Positions 33,106 through 42,915 of a stretch of DNA of 64,000 nt are shown piece after piece. Source of the DNA: CADEDH01 sp965262175 (lineage in GTDB: Bacteria > Actinomycetota > Acidimicrobiia > Acidimicrobiales > SZUA-35). Within the stretch, counting starts at the first letter, position 1, and every line of letters begins with the position of its first letter. The notes below the pieces were generated by a model that was not told the DNA's origin, searched no databases, and saw only the letters and a list, made by a program, of their open reading frames with translations. Both the position numbers and the translations under genes were made by a program. The stretch covers positions 2,604,001 through 2,668,000 of the forward strand of contig CBDHES010000002.1 in the NCBI GenBank assembly GCA_965262175.1, read 5' to 3'.

Positions 33106-34533
33106 ATGACCGGGGATGCGACGCTCGTCGACGAGCTGACGGGGGAACGGGTACCGATCGACGGAGGGGCCGCCGCCGGCGACGTCATCGATGCACGGCT
33201 GGCCGCTGCCGATCATCCCCGGGCCGATTTCCGGTCCCGGGCCCTCCGCTACGAGCTCCTCGACGGCACGGGCCGTGCCCTGGGCGACGCCGAGGCGGTG
33301 CCGACCGAGGCGACCGTCACCCTGGTCGGGCCCGAGGCAGCCGAGATCCGGAGCCGGCGGGACCGGTGGCTGGCCGACATCGAAGCCCGAGGGGCGGCCA
33401 CCCGGTCGGTCTCCACGTCTACCCACCTGGCCCTGGTGGAGCGGACCGGGTCACGGCTCCACGACGTCCGACGGCTGCGGGAGATGGTCGAGGCCCGGCG
33501 GGCGGCCGCGCCACCCCCGCCCCGGGTTCGGTCGGCCCTCACCACCGGTGCCCTCGCCCTGGTCGGCGGGGTGGCGATGGCGGCTGCGGCGGTCGGCCTC
33601 GGGATCTGGTTCTTCTCCCTCACCGACGACGACGGGACGGTGACCGTGGCCGCCGGGGGCGACGGTGGCGCGGCCGGCGGGGCGGACGCCGACGCCGACG
33701 CGTTGAGCCTTCCGGTCGACCTCGAGCTCGAACTGGCCGTCGGGGCGGTTGATCGGACCACCTTCCGGGCCACCGAAGGCCAGAACGTGACGATCCTGAT
33801 GTTGGCGCCGCAGAGCAACGGCTTCCAGCACCTCGATCCCCAGTTGCGCCTGCTCGACGCCGACGGCAACGACATCGGCTACAACGACGACCGGCTCGAC
33901 ACGATGAACATGGCCAACCCTCCGCCCGGGTTCAACTTCCTCAACTCCCGGATCGATATCACGATCCCGGCCACCGGCACCTACGTGGTCGAGTCGTCGG
34001 ACCTCAGCGGCACGGGCTCGGGCGCCTACCAACTGCTCATCGAGGACGGCGGCCCTGGCGGCGACGGGTTCAACGGTGCCTTCAACCCCAACGACTTCGA
34101 ACGTGAGGTCTTCGAGGAGGAGGCGGTCCCGGACTTCGAGATGGAGGGCCAGGCCGTCGAGATGGACGAGATGGTCAGGGCCCTGCCGCTGGAGGAGATC
34201 ACGTGTGGGACCCTGCCGCCCATCGAGGTCGAGGTGCCGATCCAGGTCGATGTCGAGGTCGGCGGGGAGTTGGGCTGCGAGGCGGCGATCGTGGCGTTCG
34301 TCGTGCCGGAGAACGCGGCGCTGCTGGCCATCAGCGCCGTCGATCCCAACGACGATCCGATCATCTGGCTTCGCGACGAGGCCGGCGCGATCGTGGCGGC
34401 CAACGACGACGCCGGCGACCTCAACAGCTACCTCGAGATCCCGGTCGAGCCCGGCACCAGCTACGAGCTGCTGGTGGCCAGCCTGCGAGGCACCACCACG
34501 ACCATGGCGGTCGTGGTGGATGCACTCCGCTAG
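33106..34533 (+). CDS. Single-pass membrane protein with PPC-like extracellular domains
   Basis: 475 residues. Residues 1-140 are cytoplasmic, with VDELTGERVPIDGG and RLHDVRRLREMVEARRAA. A transmembrane helix is at about 145-172. An Ala/Gly/Asp linker leads to a domain (about 200-310) with DAVDRTTFRATEGQNVTILM-type strands and TGTYVVESSDLSGTGSGAYQL, which is the pre-peptidase C-terminal (PPC) pattern; a second copy near the end has EPGTSYELLVASLRG. The acidic outer part may bind calcium or protein. Function unknown. Confidence 0.78.
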   Translation: MTGDATLVDELTGERVPIDGGAAAGDVIDARLAAADHPRADFRSRALRYELLDGTGRALGDAEAVPTEATVTLVGPEAAEIRSRRDRWLADIEARGAATRSVSTSTHLALVERTGSRLHDVRRLREMVEARRAAAPPPPRVRSALTTGALALVGGVAMAAAAVGLGIWFFSLTDDDGTVTVAAGGDGGAAGGADADADALSLPVDLELELAVGAVDRTTFRATEGQNVTILMLAPQSNGFQHLDPQLRLLDADGNDIGYNDDRLDTMNMANPPPGFNFLNSRIDITIPATGTYVVESSDLSGTGSGAYQLLIEDGGPGGDGFNGAFNPNDFEREVFEEEAVPDFEMEGQAVEMDEMVRALPLEEITCGTLPPIEVEVPIQVDVEVGGELGCEAAIVAFVVPENAALLAISAVDPNDDPIIWLRDEAGAIVAANDDAGDLNSYLEIPVEPGTSYELLVASLRGTTTTMAVVVDALR

Positions 34534-34551
34534 CGCCGCACTCCGCCAGAG

Positions 34552-35823
34552 CTAGCCGTCGTTGGGCGTTCGTATGACGTCGATGATCTCGCAGGTCAGG
34601 TCGTCCCGGAACTCGACGAACGAGAACAGGTCGCCGGGGGCGGCCTCGCCGGGTCGCACCGCTTCGATGAACGTGAAGCCGGTACCTCTCCGGACGCCGT
34701 CCGGGTCGATGAAGGCGACCTCGATCGAGTAGTCGGCGTTCGACGGGGAGCTGTTGGTGACGGTCAGCTCACCGGTGACGTCACCGGCGAAGTCGGCACC
34801 GGTGATCTGGCAGGTGCCGACGTCGGCCAGGTGATCGGCGTCCGTCGTCGTGCCGAACCCGTCGACGTCGATGATCTCGCACCGGCTGCCCTCCTGGTCG
34901 AAGATGAACGACCGCTCGACGGCCCGCTCGCCGGGTCGGAGGTTGCTCACCGTCACCGATGAGTCGCCGAGCCGCTGGTCGCCTTCGAGAAACGCCACGG
35001 TGAGAAAGAACGTCTGCGGCCCCGAGGTGGTGTTGACGAAGTCGATCTCCAGGGTGTCCTCATCGAGGATCGTGCAGCCGTTGGCCCCGTCCGGACCGCC
35101 GCCTGCGTTCCCGGACGCGTCGACGGCCGTCGTGTCACTGCCGTCCCCGGCCGCGTCGGACGTTGCGTCGCCGGAGTCGCCGGTTGCGGCATCACCGCTC
35201 GCACCGGGCTCATCGGACCCGTCGGCGACCGTGGTCTCGGTGTTCCCGCCTTCGTTGGCGGCCACCGAGTCGTCGTCGCCACCGCTGCGGGCGACGAACA
35301 GGGCCAACGCCCCGAGGCCGATGACGGCGACCGCACCGAGGGCGAGGAGCAGGAGGACCTTGCCCCCACCGCCCGACGACGATGACGACGGGGCCGGCGC
35401 GCCGTACCCACCCGGGCCCGGCACCTGACCGGGACCGCCGTAGGGACCGATCGGGGGCGGACCGGGGCTGGGTGGCTGGAATCCGCCAGGTCCCGGCTGC
35501 TGGTAGTCGCCCGGATACCCGGGCTCCTGATAGCCGGCTCCTTGGTACCCGCTGGGGTCCTGGTACCCGGCCCCCTGGTACCCGCTAGGGTCCTGGTAGC
35601 CGCTCGGGTACCCGGGCTCCTGATACCCGCCCGGTTGCTGGTACCCCGGGCCCGGTGCCCCCTGGACCGGTTGGACGACCTGGGTCTGAGCGCCCGAGAT
35701 CGAGTCCGGTGGGTACCACCGGCCGTCGCTTGCCTGCCAGTACCCCGGAGGTGGTGATCCCGGTTGCTGGTTGCCGTAGGGGTCGACCCATCCGTGCCCG
35801 GGCCCTGGGGGATACTCACTCAT
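34552..35823 (-). CDS. Pro/Gly/Tyr-rich membrane protein with extracellular domain
   Basis: 423 residues from MSEYPPGPGHG. The N-terminal cytoplasmic part has the motif GYWQASDGRWYPPD (27-40) and tandem GYQDPSGYQGA repeats (about 75-105). A helix lies at about 155-178; an acidic Ser/Gly/Asp linker follows; the outer part has two beta domains separated by DVGTCQITG, resembling FxLYD-type folds. The motif near the start is one I associate with Acidimicrobiia. Its start lies within the 3' end of the MMPL gene, so it is in that operon. Confidence 0.8.
   Translation of the reverse strand: MSEYPPGPGHGWVDPYGNQQPGSPPPGYWQASDGRWYPPDSISGAQTQVVQPVQGAPGPGYQQPGGYQEPGYPSGYQDPSGYQGAGYQDPSGYQGAGYQEPGYPGDYQQPGPGGFQPPSPGPPPIGPYGGPGQVPGPGGYGAPAPSSSSSGGGGKVLLLLALGAVAVIGLGALALFVARSGGDDDSVAANEGGNTETTVADGSDEPGASGDAATGDSGDATSDAAGDGSDTTAVDASGNAGGGPDGANGCTILDEDTLEIDFVNTTSGPQTFFLTVAFLEGDQRLGDSSVTVSNLRPGERAVERSFIFDQEGSRCEIIDVDGFGTTTDADHLADVGTCQITGADFAGDVTGELTVTNSSPSNADYSIEVAFIDPDGVRRGTGFTFIEAVRPGEAAPGDLFSFVEFRDDLTCEIIDVIRTPNDG
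35543..35608 (-). repeat. 33-bp tandem repeat in the Pro-rich gene
   Basis: Two adjacent 33-nt copies encode the 11-residue unit GYQDPSGYQGA. Partial units flank them. Length variation by slippage is possible. Confidence 0.7.
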
Positions 35824-38035
35824 ACCGGACGGCATCGTAGTGGGCCGCCCGGCCTGAGGTGCTCGCGACGGGTTTCGGGTCCGGCCGGTCGCTCGGCCGG
35901 CGCCGCTCGCCCGGCCACCAGTTGGCGCTGCCGGCGATGGCCAGGAACGCCGGCACCAGCAGCGCCCGGACCCCGAAGGCGTCGGTCAGCACGGCCAAGG
36001 TGATCCCCAGACCGAGGATCTTGAGGTGGGTGACCGAGCTGGTGGCGAACGAGAGGAACACGACCGACATCAGCAGCGCCGAGGCGGTGAGAATCCGCCC
36101 CGTTCGCTGAAGGCCCTCGACCGTCGCCTGGCGGGAGTCGCCGGAGCGGACGAAGGCGTCGCGGATCCGAGCCAGCAGGTAGACCTCGTAGTCCATCGAC
36201 AGGCCGAAGGCGATGGCGAACATCAGCATCGGCACGGTGATGTCGGTCAGGCCGGTCGGCGTGTAGCCGAGCAACCCGGAGAACCGTCCGTCCTGGAAGA
36301 CCCAGACGATGGCGCCGAACATGGTGGCCAGGCTCACCAGGTTCAGTGCCAGGGCCTTCACCGGTGCGAGCACGCTCCGGAACAGGACGGCCATCAGGAG
36401 TCCGTTGATGGCCAGGATCGCCGCCAGGACCCAGGGGAGGCGGGCCAGCACGTGGTCGGTGTTGTCGACGAAACGGGCCGCCTCCCCGCCGACGACGGTC
36501 GGCGCCGGACTCGGGACCCGGCGGATCGCCTCGACCAGGGCCCGACCCTCGTCGGAGATCGGCTCGACGCTCGGCACAACCGTGTACCCGACGGCGGTCA
36601 CCTCCACCCGGGCCACCCCGGGCAGGGCCCCCAAGGCCTCCCCGTACCGCTCGACCTCGGCGGTGCTCGGAGCCCCGGCCGGTCCGTCGGCCCACACCAC
36701 CGACAGGGCGCCGCCCTCCAGGCCGGAGAAGCCGGTCCGGATCTCGTCGGTGACCCGACGGGACTCGACCGAAGCCGGCAGGACCCGATCGTCGTTGAGT
36801 CCGAGCTCGATCCGCCGGATCGGGCTGGCCACCGCCAGCAGCACCACCAGGACCAGCCCTCCGATGAGGAGCGGCCGGTCCATGACCCGGTCGGCCAGGC
36901 GGCCCCAGAACCGGCCCGCCCTGGGCGCTCCCCGCCGGACCGGCCACCGGTCGAGTGCAGGGCCGAGCACCACCATGGCCGCCGGCAACACGACGAGACC
37001 ACCGACGAGGGCCAGCAGCACCACGACCGTCCCGGCGTAGGCGAACGAGCGGAGGAGCGGCGTCGAGAACCCGAGCAGGGTCGCCAGGCTGGCCGCGGTG
37101 GTGAGGCCGCTGAACAGGATGGCCGGTCCCGCCTCGACCACGGCCCGCCGGACGGCCTCGGTTCGCCCGGCCCCGCCGACCAGGGTCGGGTCCCAGCGGT
37201 CGATCTCGGGGCCGGGATCGGGATGATCCGCCGACCGGCCTCCCGGTCCCGGCCAGTGCTCGCGGTACCGGTCGACGAGGAACAGCGACATGTCGACCGC
37301 CATCGCCAGGCCCATCACCGTGGCCACACTCCGGGCGAAGATCGACACCTCGGTCACCTCGACCAGGGTCCGCAGCACCGCGGCCGTCCCCAGCACCGCC
37401 ACGGCCGCCACGACGAGGGGCAGCGACGCAGCGATCGGCGTCCGGAACACCAGCAGGAGCAACAGCAGGCTGATCGGCAGGGCCAGCAACTCGGCCCGAA
37501 CCAGGTCGCGGTCGGTCGTCTCGACGATGTCGTATCGGGTCGGCCCGACCCCGCCGACCTCGACCGTTGTCCCCTCGGTCCAGGTGCGGGATCGGAGGCG
37601 GTCGATGACGACGGCCGACGTGGCCTGGACCTCGGCGTCCGAACCGGCGATGTGGGCCACGACCAGCCCACCGGTGCCGTCGTCGGAACGGAACCGGGTC
37701 GCTCCCGGCTCGGCCTGCCACGCCGAGCCCCGAACCTCGACCCCGTCGATCGTCGAGAGCTCGTCGAGCACCGCGGCGGCGGTCGAATCGGCGGCCGAGC
37801 CCAGCGCCGGTCGCTGCTCGATCAGCACCACCAGGTTGGGCGAACCCGGCACGCCCTCGTCGGCCAGGATCTCGGCCGCCACCACCGAGTCGGAGCCGGG
37901 GACCTCGTTGCCCCCCGTCGAGAGTCGTTCGGGGAGATCGCCGGCCCACACCGTGGCCGCCACCAGGCCCACCAGCGCCGCGACGAGGATCGACCTCGGC
38001 CGGTCGACGACGAACGACGCCAGCCCGGCCATCAT
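35816..38035 (-). CDS. MMPL-family RND transporter
   Basis: 739 residues with about 12 helices in two halves, each preceded by a large outer loop. Family segments are VMGLAMAVDMSLFLVDRYRE in the first half and FAIAFGLSMDYEVYLLARIRD in the second, both with the Asp that carries protons. Mycobacterial MmpL proteins export lipids, and this one probably moves a lipid or lipopeptide to the envelope. It is coupled to the LuxD-like gene by ATGA overlap and followed by the Pro-rich membrane protein. Confidence 0.93.
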   Translation of the reverse strand: MMAGLASFVVDRPRSILVAALVGLVAATVWAGDLPERLSTGGNEVPGSDSVVAAEILADEGVPGSPNLVVLIEQRPALGSAADSTAAAVLDELSTIDGVEVRGSAWQAEPGATRFRSDDGTGGLVVAHIAGSDAEVQATSAVVIDRLRSRTWTEGTTVEVGGVGPTRYDIVETTDRDLVRAELLALPISLLLLLLVFRTPIAASLPLVVAAVAVLGTAAVLRTLVEVTEVSIFARSVATVMGLAMAVDMSLFLVDRYREHWPGPGGRSADHPDPGPEIDRWDPTLVGGAGRTEAVRRAVVEAGPAILFSGLTTAASLATLLGFSTPLLRSFAYAGTVVVLLALVGGLVVLPAAMVVLGPALDRWPVRRGAPRAGRFWGRLADRVMDRPLLIGGLVLVVLLAVASPIRRIELGLNDDRVLPASVESRRVTDEIRTGFSGLEGGALSVVWADGPAGAPSTAEVERYGEALGALPGVARVEVTAVGYTVVPSVEPISDEGRALVEAIRRVPSPAPTVVGGEAARFVDNTDHVLARLPWVLAAILAINGLLMAVLFRSVLAPVKALALNLVSLATMFGAIVWVFQDGRFSGLLGYTPTGLTDITVPMLMFAIAFGLSMDYEVYLLARIRDAFVRSGDSRQATVEGLQRTGRILTASALLMSVVFLSFATSSVTHLKILGLGITLAVLTDAFGVRALLVPAFLAIAGSANWWPGERRRPSDRPDPKPVASTSGRAAHYDAVRYE

Positions 38036-38823
38036 CGGCCGAGCCCCGGGGTCGGGGGGAGCAGCGCTCGCACCTCGTCGAGAACCGTCCCCATCAGCGC
38101 CAACGCCAGTTCGGGGTCGGCGTGGAGATCGTGGCGGTCGCAGCGGACCGGCCGGATCGCCAGCGAGCCGGCCACCCCGGCCACCCCGGCGAGGCTGTCG
38201 ACCAGCTGCTCGACCATCGGCCGCTGGACCCAGGGGTCGTCGGTCCCGGGGAGGAGCACGACCCGCCCGTCGAGCCGGCCCAGATCGCGGCGGGTGCCGT
38301 CGACCCCCACCAGCTCATGGCGGATGCAGTCCCGGCGGAAGGAGGCGGCGTCGACGTCGGAGCCGAGGACCGAGATCCGATCGGGCAGTTCGGCGGCGTC
38401 GGCCGCGAACCAGTCCCGGTCGAGGATCGTCGCCAGCGTCGTCCGCACGTCGACGACCGGGATGAGGAACACGGCGTCGGGGCCGTCGGTCACCGTCGTC
38501 AGGGCCCGCATCGCCGCCCGGGCCCCCATGCTGACGGCGACGACGATCGAGGGGCGATAGCACTCGACCGCCTCCCGGCAGTCGGCGACGAAGTCCGACA
38601 GCCGGAAGTCGACGATCTCGCCGGTACCGAGGCCGACGTGGTTGCGGGGATCGAGGCGGGCGGTGGCGACACCGTCGGCCTGAAGGGCGTCGGCCAGCAG
38701 CTGGAGGGCGCTGGCCGGGACGCCGAACGGGGGGACGAGTAGGCATCGGCCCCGCTCGTCGCGGCCGTCGAGGTGGACCGCGGCGTAGCCATCCTCGACC
38801 TGGAGCTGATCAATCGTGGTCAT
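38032..38823 (-). CDS. LuxD-family acyltransferase/thioesterase
   Basis: 263 residues. From memory of Vibrio LuxD the alignment is convincing: RLDPRNHVGLGTGEIVDF matches its RYDSLHHVGLSSGTIDEF, FRRDCIRH matches its FARDCLDF, and DDPWVQRPMVEQL matches NNWVKQDEVITLL. The triad should be Ser98 (AVSMGAR), Asp195/196 (GTDDPW) and His231 (DRHDL). LuxD releases fatty acid from acyl-ACP for luciferase aldehyde; no lux genes are seen here. Coupling to an MMPL transporter suggests fatty acid supply for an exported lipid. A TTG three codons upstream is an alternative start. Confidence 0.75.
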   Translation of the reverse strand: MTTIDQLQVEDGYAAVHLDGRDERGRCLLVPPFGVPASALQLLADALQADGVATARLDPRNHVGLGTGEIVDFRLSDFVADCREAVECYRPSIVVAVSMGARAAMRALTTVTDGPDAVFLIPVVDVRTTLATILDRDWFAADAAELPDRISVLGSDVDAASFRRDCIRHELVGVDGTRRDLGRLDGRVVLLPGTDDPWVQRPMVEQLVDSLAGVAGVAGSLAIRPVRCDRHDLHADPELALALMGTVLDEVRALLPPTPGLGR

Positions 38824-38841
38824 CGCTGGCAACGATGCGCC

Positions 38842-38907
38842 GGTACCGGTTCTCGATTGGTAGACGCGCCGCCCCCGAGCGGTAGATCTTTGCTACCAAG
38901 TGGTATC
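38842..38907. promoter_or_regulatory. Divergent promoter region with GGTA direct repeats
   Basis: GGTA-containing hexamers recur at 38842, 38859, 38881 and 38902 on the + strand, spaced 17, 22 and 21 nt. GGTAG and CTACC also make a small inverted repeat. SARP/BTAD regulators bind direct repeats spaced by helical turns, so these may be sites for the regulator encoded next. Confidence 0.35.
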
Positions 38908-38910
38908 GAC

Positions 38911-41900
38911 GTGGGCAGCGAGGTGAGGGGAACGGAACGTCGGCTCCAGATCCGGCTGTTGGGTGGGGTCGATGCCACGCTCGACGACGACCGACTCCAG
39001 CTCGGGCCACCCCTGGAGCGGGTGTTGCTGGCTGCGCTGGCCATCGATGCCCCGGCGATGGTCTCGGTCGATGAGCTCATCGTTCGGCTGTGGGGCGAAG
39101 CCCCGCCCCGCTCGGCCCGCAAGAGCGTCCAGAAGTACGTGTGGTCGCTCCGTCGCCAGATCGGCGGCGATGCCGTCGCCCGTCGTGGCCCCGGCTATGC
39201 CCTGGCCGCCACGCCGGCATCGGTCGACCTGCGGCGCTATGAGCACGAGCTGTCCGAGGCCCGAGCCGAGCGTGAACCCGGTCGCCGGTTCACCAGGATC
39301 GCCGAGGTCCTGGCGGCCCACCCCGGTCGCCCCCTCGACGGGATCGACGCCGACTTCGCGGTCCGCGAGCGGGCCCGGCTGGAGGAGGTGCGCCTCTCGG
39401 CCATCGAGGATCGGTTGACGACCGGCCTGGAGCTGAACCGCCACGACGAGGTGATCGCCGAGGCGACCGACCTGGCCCGGTCCCACCCCTACCGGGAGCA
39501 GTTGTGGCAGGCCCTCATGCTGGCCCTGTACCAGACCGGCCGGCAGGCCGACGCCCTCCAGACCTTCGCCGAGCTGCGACGACGGCTCGTCGAGGACCTG
39601 GGCATCGATCCGAGCCCCACGATCCGGGAGCTCGAAGCGAGGATCCTCGACCAGGACCCATCGCTGCTGGCCGGGCCCCCGGCTCCGGTCCGGTCTCCGG
39701 CCGGTCGACGCCAGGTCGAAGAGGTCCGGACGGTGGCCGTCATCGCCGCCGCCGACGGCCCGACCGATCCCGATCGTGACCAGCCGGTCGAGACGGCCGA
39801 GATCGCCCGCCGGTGGGGTGGACGGCAGGCCGGCGGCGGTGCCGGGCCGCTGATCGTCTTCGGTCTCCCGGCCCACGAAGACGGACTTCGCCGGGCCGCT
39901 TCCGCCGCCCTCGACCTCCACCGTCACGGTCGGCGGTGCGCCCTCGTGGCCGGCGAGGCGACCGTCACCGAGATCGAGGGTCGGATCGACCTCGACCGGG
40001 CGATGGTCGAGCGGGCCGAAGCGGCGCTGAGCCGGGCCACCGAGGCCGGGCCGGCGGTCGACTGGGCGGCGGCCCGGCTCCTGGCCGGCGAGGCACTGCT
40101 CCGCCCCGGGGCCGGCGATGAGCTGATCCTGGCCGCGGTCCACGCCCCCGCCGACCGGACCCTCGACGGGCCGTTCCTCGGGCGCGACGAGGAGGTGGCG
40201 ATGTTGAGCGACCGGTGGCGGAGCTGCGCCCGCACCGGGACCCGCCATGTCGCCCTCGTCACCGGGGAGGGCGGCATCGGCAAGACCCGGCTGCTGCGCG
40301 AGGTCCGAGCCACGCTCGGCCGTCGGGTCGGGCGATGGCTCCAGGTGACGTGCCGCCCCGACCGCGACGGTCCCTACGCCCCGATCATCCGCCTCTTCCG
40401 GGCCGCGCTGGGGCCCGACCCCGAGGTCGAGCTCGACCACCTGATCCGGACCGCCGGCCTCGGACCGCGTGAGGCCCGATGGCTCACCCACCACCTGTTG
40501 ACGCTGTTCGAGGCGGCGGCGCCGGCCAACCCGTCGACCGCAGCCGAGGCGATGCGGGCCTGGGCTCGGGCGTTCGACCTGGCGCTGGGGCCCGATGGCG
40601 GCGTGGTCGCTGTCGATGACGCCCACGCCGCCTCCCCGGTCCTGGTCGGGTTCCTGGAGGAGTTGACGACCGGGGGCCGAGGCCCGTTGCTGATCGTGCT
40701 GGCCGCCCGGCCGGAGCTGCTCGACGGTCCCGGTCTGGGGCCGACGGTGGCCACCTCGACGGTGCCGGTCTCCGGGCTCGACGACGCCACGAGCCGCCGG
40801 TTGGCCGGGGTCCTGATGGGCGGGGAGGCGTCGTCATCGCTCGTGGTCGAGCTGTCCCACCGGGCCGGTGGCAACCCGCTGTTCCTCGAGGAGCTGGCCC
40901 GGTCGGCCGGGGAGGCCCCGCTCCCGGCCGAGCCGCCGACCGCCATCCGTCCCCTCATCGCGGCCCGGGTCGATCGAGCCGGGCCGATCGCTCGCCGGGT
41001 CCTGCAGACGATGGCCGTCCTCGGCGGACCGGTCGGTGCCGAGATGCTGCTCGGGGTGTCGGAGGAGTCCGAGGCCGAGGTCGATGCGGCGATCGCCGAG
41101 CTACGGCGGCGCCAGCTGGTCACCGCCAGCGACGCCCCGCTCAGCGCTCACCGGGTCGCCCATCCCCTCGTGGCCGAGGTCGTCGTCGCCCAGGTGCCCG
41201 ACGCCCGGCGGCTCGACGTCCACCACCGGGCCGCGGCGTGGCTGCGCCGCCACGACGACTGGCACTCGCTCGACGTCGTGGAGGAGGCGGTCGTCCACAG
41301 CGGCGAGGCGCTTCGTCTCGCCGAGCGCCTCGACCACCCCGACCTCGTCGCCATCCGGGAGCGGGCCGCCGGGCTCGACATCGAGCTCGGTCACCGGCTG
41401 GAGTCGATCGACGCCGAACGGAGCCACCAGGCCCTCACCCGGGCGCTCGCCCACCTGGTGCCGGGCGAGTTGGCCTGGGCTCGGGCGTCGTACCTGGCCG
41501 GCCGAGCCGCGGCCGATCTGGCCCGGTGGGACGATTCGGAGCGGCACCTCCGGGGGGCGATCGACACGTTCTCGGCACGTGGGGAGCGTCGGCTGGAAGC
41601 CCTGGCCCGAATCAGCCTGGCCAACGAGCGCCGTATCCGAGGGGCGGCCCGGGAGGAGGGAGACGTCGAGGCGGCGATCGACCTGGTGCGCCACGACCCC
41701 GGCCCGGAGCTGGCCACCGCCCTCTCGTGGCATGTCGCCGACGTGGCCCTCGCCGGTCGGGCCGACCGGGCGGTTCAGCTGGCCGAGGCCTACCGGGACG
41801 TCGTCGACCGTCACGGCACGGCCGACGCCCGATCCCGGTTCCATCACACGGTGGCCTTCGCCCGGCTCGAGGAGGGCGACACCTCCGCCCTGGCCGAGAT

Positions 41901-42813
41901 GGCCGAGGTGCTGGAGTTGTGCCTCGACAACGGCCTGACCCGCCAGGCGGTCTCGGTCTACAACAACCTGGGCAACAACACGTGGTTCCACGTCGGACCG
42001 GAACCGGCCATCCCGATCCTCACCGAGGCGGTGGCCTTCGCCCGGGATCGAGGGCAGGCCTACGTCGTCGAGTTCGTGACCAGCACCCTGTTCGACGTGC
42101 TGGTCGACGCCGGCCGGTGGGGCCGGGTGCTCGACGAAGGGGCGGCGTTCGTCGTCACCGACGACGAACGAACGTGGTCCCAGGCGGCCGACAACGTGGC
42201 CCTGGCCATGGGGTGGATCCGCTTGTGGCGGGGCGATGTCGCCGGGGCGGCAGAACTGATCAGCGCCGAGCGGATCGGCCGGGCCCGATCGATGGGCGAC
42301 CTCCAGGACGTCGTCCCCGCCCTGGTCGGTGGGGCGGCGGTGGCTCTGGCCACCGGAGACGGCCGGGCCGCCCGGGCCCTGATCATCGAGATGGGCGAGG
42401 TGACCGATGGCCAGGATCGGTGGCGGAGCGCCGAGATCCACACCGCGGTCCGGGTCCTGACCGCCGTCGGCGACCATCGCCTGGCCGCCGAGCTGATCCC
42501 CGACCGGCCGGTCGGGGTGACCCGTCCCGAGCTGGCTCGGCTCACGGCCGCCGCCCTCGTCGCCGAGGCGACCGGCGACCTCGACCGGGCGGTGGTCGGC
42601 CATCGGGCCGTGCTCGACGGTTGGCGGTCGTTCGGCCACCGGCTGGAGGTCGGGTTGGCCGCTGCGTCGGTCGCCCGGGTCGCTCCGTCCAGCGCCGGAG
42701 TCGACGCCGAGTCCCGGGCCGCCCTGGAGGCGCTCGGCGTCGATCCCGGGACGATGTGGTGGCCGGGCCCCGGTGGTGGTGACGATCGCCGCCCGGTCGA
42801 CCCGGTCGGCTGA
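38911..42813 (+). CDS. BTAD/SARP-type regulator with AAA ATPase and TPR domains
   Basis: 1300 residues, GTG start; a GTG four codons later is also possible. The OmpR-like winged helix is at about 8-95 (LQIRLLGGVDATLDDDRLQL, RSARKSVQKYVWSLR), the BTAD domain at about 100-235 (PYREQLWQALMLALYQTGRQ), and the AAA P-loop GEGGIGKTRLL near residue 450. TPR-like helices fill the C-terminal half. Such proteins activate neighbouring genes after ligand or ATP binding. The divergent LuxD-MMPL operon is the likely target. Confidence 0.92.
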   Translation: MGSEVRGTERRLQIRLLGGVDATLDDDRLQLGPPLERVLLAALAIDAPAMVSVDELIVRLWGEAPPRSARKSVQKYVWSLRRQIGGDAVARRGPGYALAATPASVDLRRYEHELSEARAEREPGRRFTRIAEVLAAHPGRPLDGIDADFAVRERARLEEVRLSAIEDRLTTGLELNRHDEVIAEATDLARSHPYREQLWQALMLALYQTGRQADALQTFAELRRRLVEDLGIDPSPTIRELEARILDQDPSLLAGPPAPVRSPAGRRQVEEVRTVAVIAAADGPTDPDRDQPVETAEIARRWGGRQAGGGAGPLIVFGLPAHEDGLRRAASAALDLHRHGRRCALVAGEATVTEIEGRIDLDRAMVERAEAALSRATEAGPAVDWAAARLLAGEALLRPGAGDELILAAVHAPADRTLDGPFLGRDEEVAMLSDRWRSCARTGTRHVALVTGEGGIGKTRLLREVRATLGRRVGRWLQVTCRPDRDGPYAPIIRLFRAALGPDPEVELDHLIRTAGLGPREARWLTHHLLTLFEAAAPANPSTAAEAMRAWARAFDLALGPDGGVVAVDDAHAASPVLVGFLEELTTGGRGPLLIVLAARPELLDGPGLGPTVATSTVPVSGLDDATSRRLAGVLMGGEASSSLVVELSHRAGGNPLFLEELARSAGEAPLPAEPPTAIRPLIAARVDRAGPIARRVLQTMAVLGGPVGAEMLLGVSEESEAEVDAAIAELRRRQLVTASDAPLSAHRVAHPLVAEVVVAQVPDARRLDVHHRAAAWLRRHDDWHSLDVVEEAVVHSGEALRLAERLDHPDLVAIRERAAGLDIELGHRLESIDAERSHQALTRALAHLVPGELAWARASYLAGRAAADLARWDDSERHLRGAIDTFSARGERRLEALARISLANERRIRGAAREEGDVEAAIDLVRHDPGPELATALSWHVADVALAGRADRAVQLAEAYRDVVDRHGTADARSRFHHTVAFARLEEGDTSALAEMAEVLELCLDNGLTRQAVSVYNNLGNNTWFHVGPEPAIPILTEAVAFARDRGQAYVVEFVTSTLFDVLVDAGRWGRVLDEGAAFVVTDDERTWSQAADNVALAMGWIRLWRGDVAGAAELISAERIGRARSMGDLQDVVPALVGGAAVALATGDGRAARALIIEMGEVTDGQDRWRSAEIHTAVRVLTAVGDHRLAAELIPDRPVGVTRPELARLTAAALVAEATGDLDRAVVGHRAVLDGWRSFGHRLEVGLAAASVARVAPSSAGVDAESRAALEALGVDPGTMWWPGPGGGDDRRPVDPVG

Positions 42814-42915
42814 GTCGGCCCTCGGGGCGCGGTCCCCCGAGGCGGGTTGCGGTCTAGGTTGGCGGGGGCAGGCCGGCTGGAGGGAACGCCGGCCCGACGG
42901 AGAGGAAGAACCGTG

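Noticed and set aside
34203..34577. A short + frame overlapping the 3' end of the PPC-domain gene
   Set aside because: Arg/Gly-rich shadow translation of a gene whose own frame has clear domain pattern.
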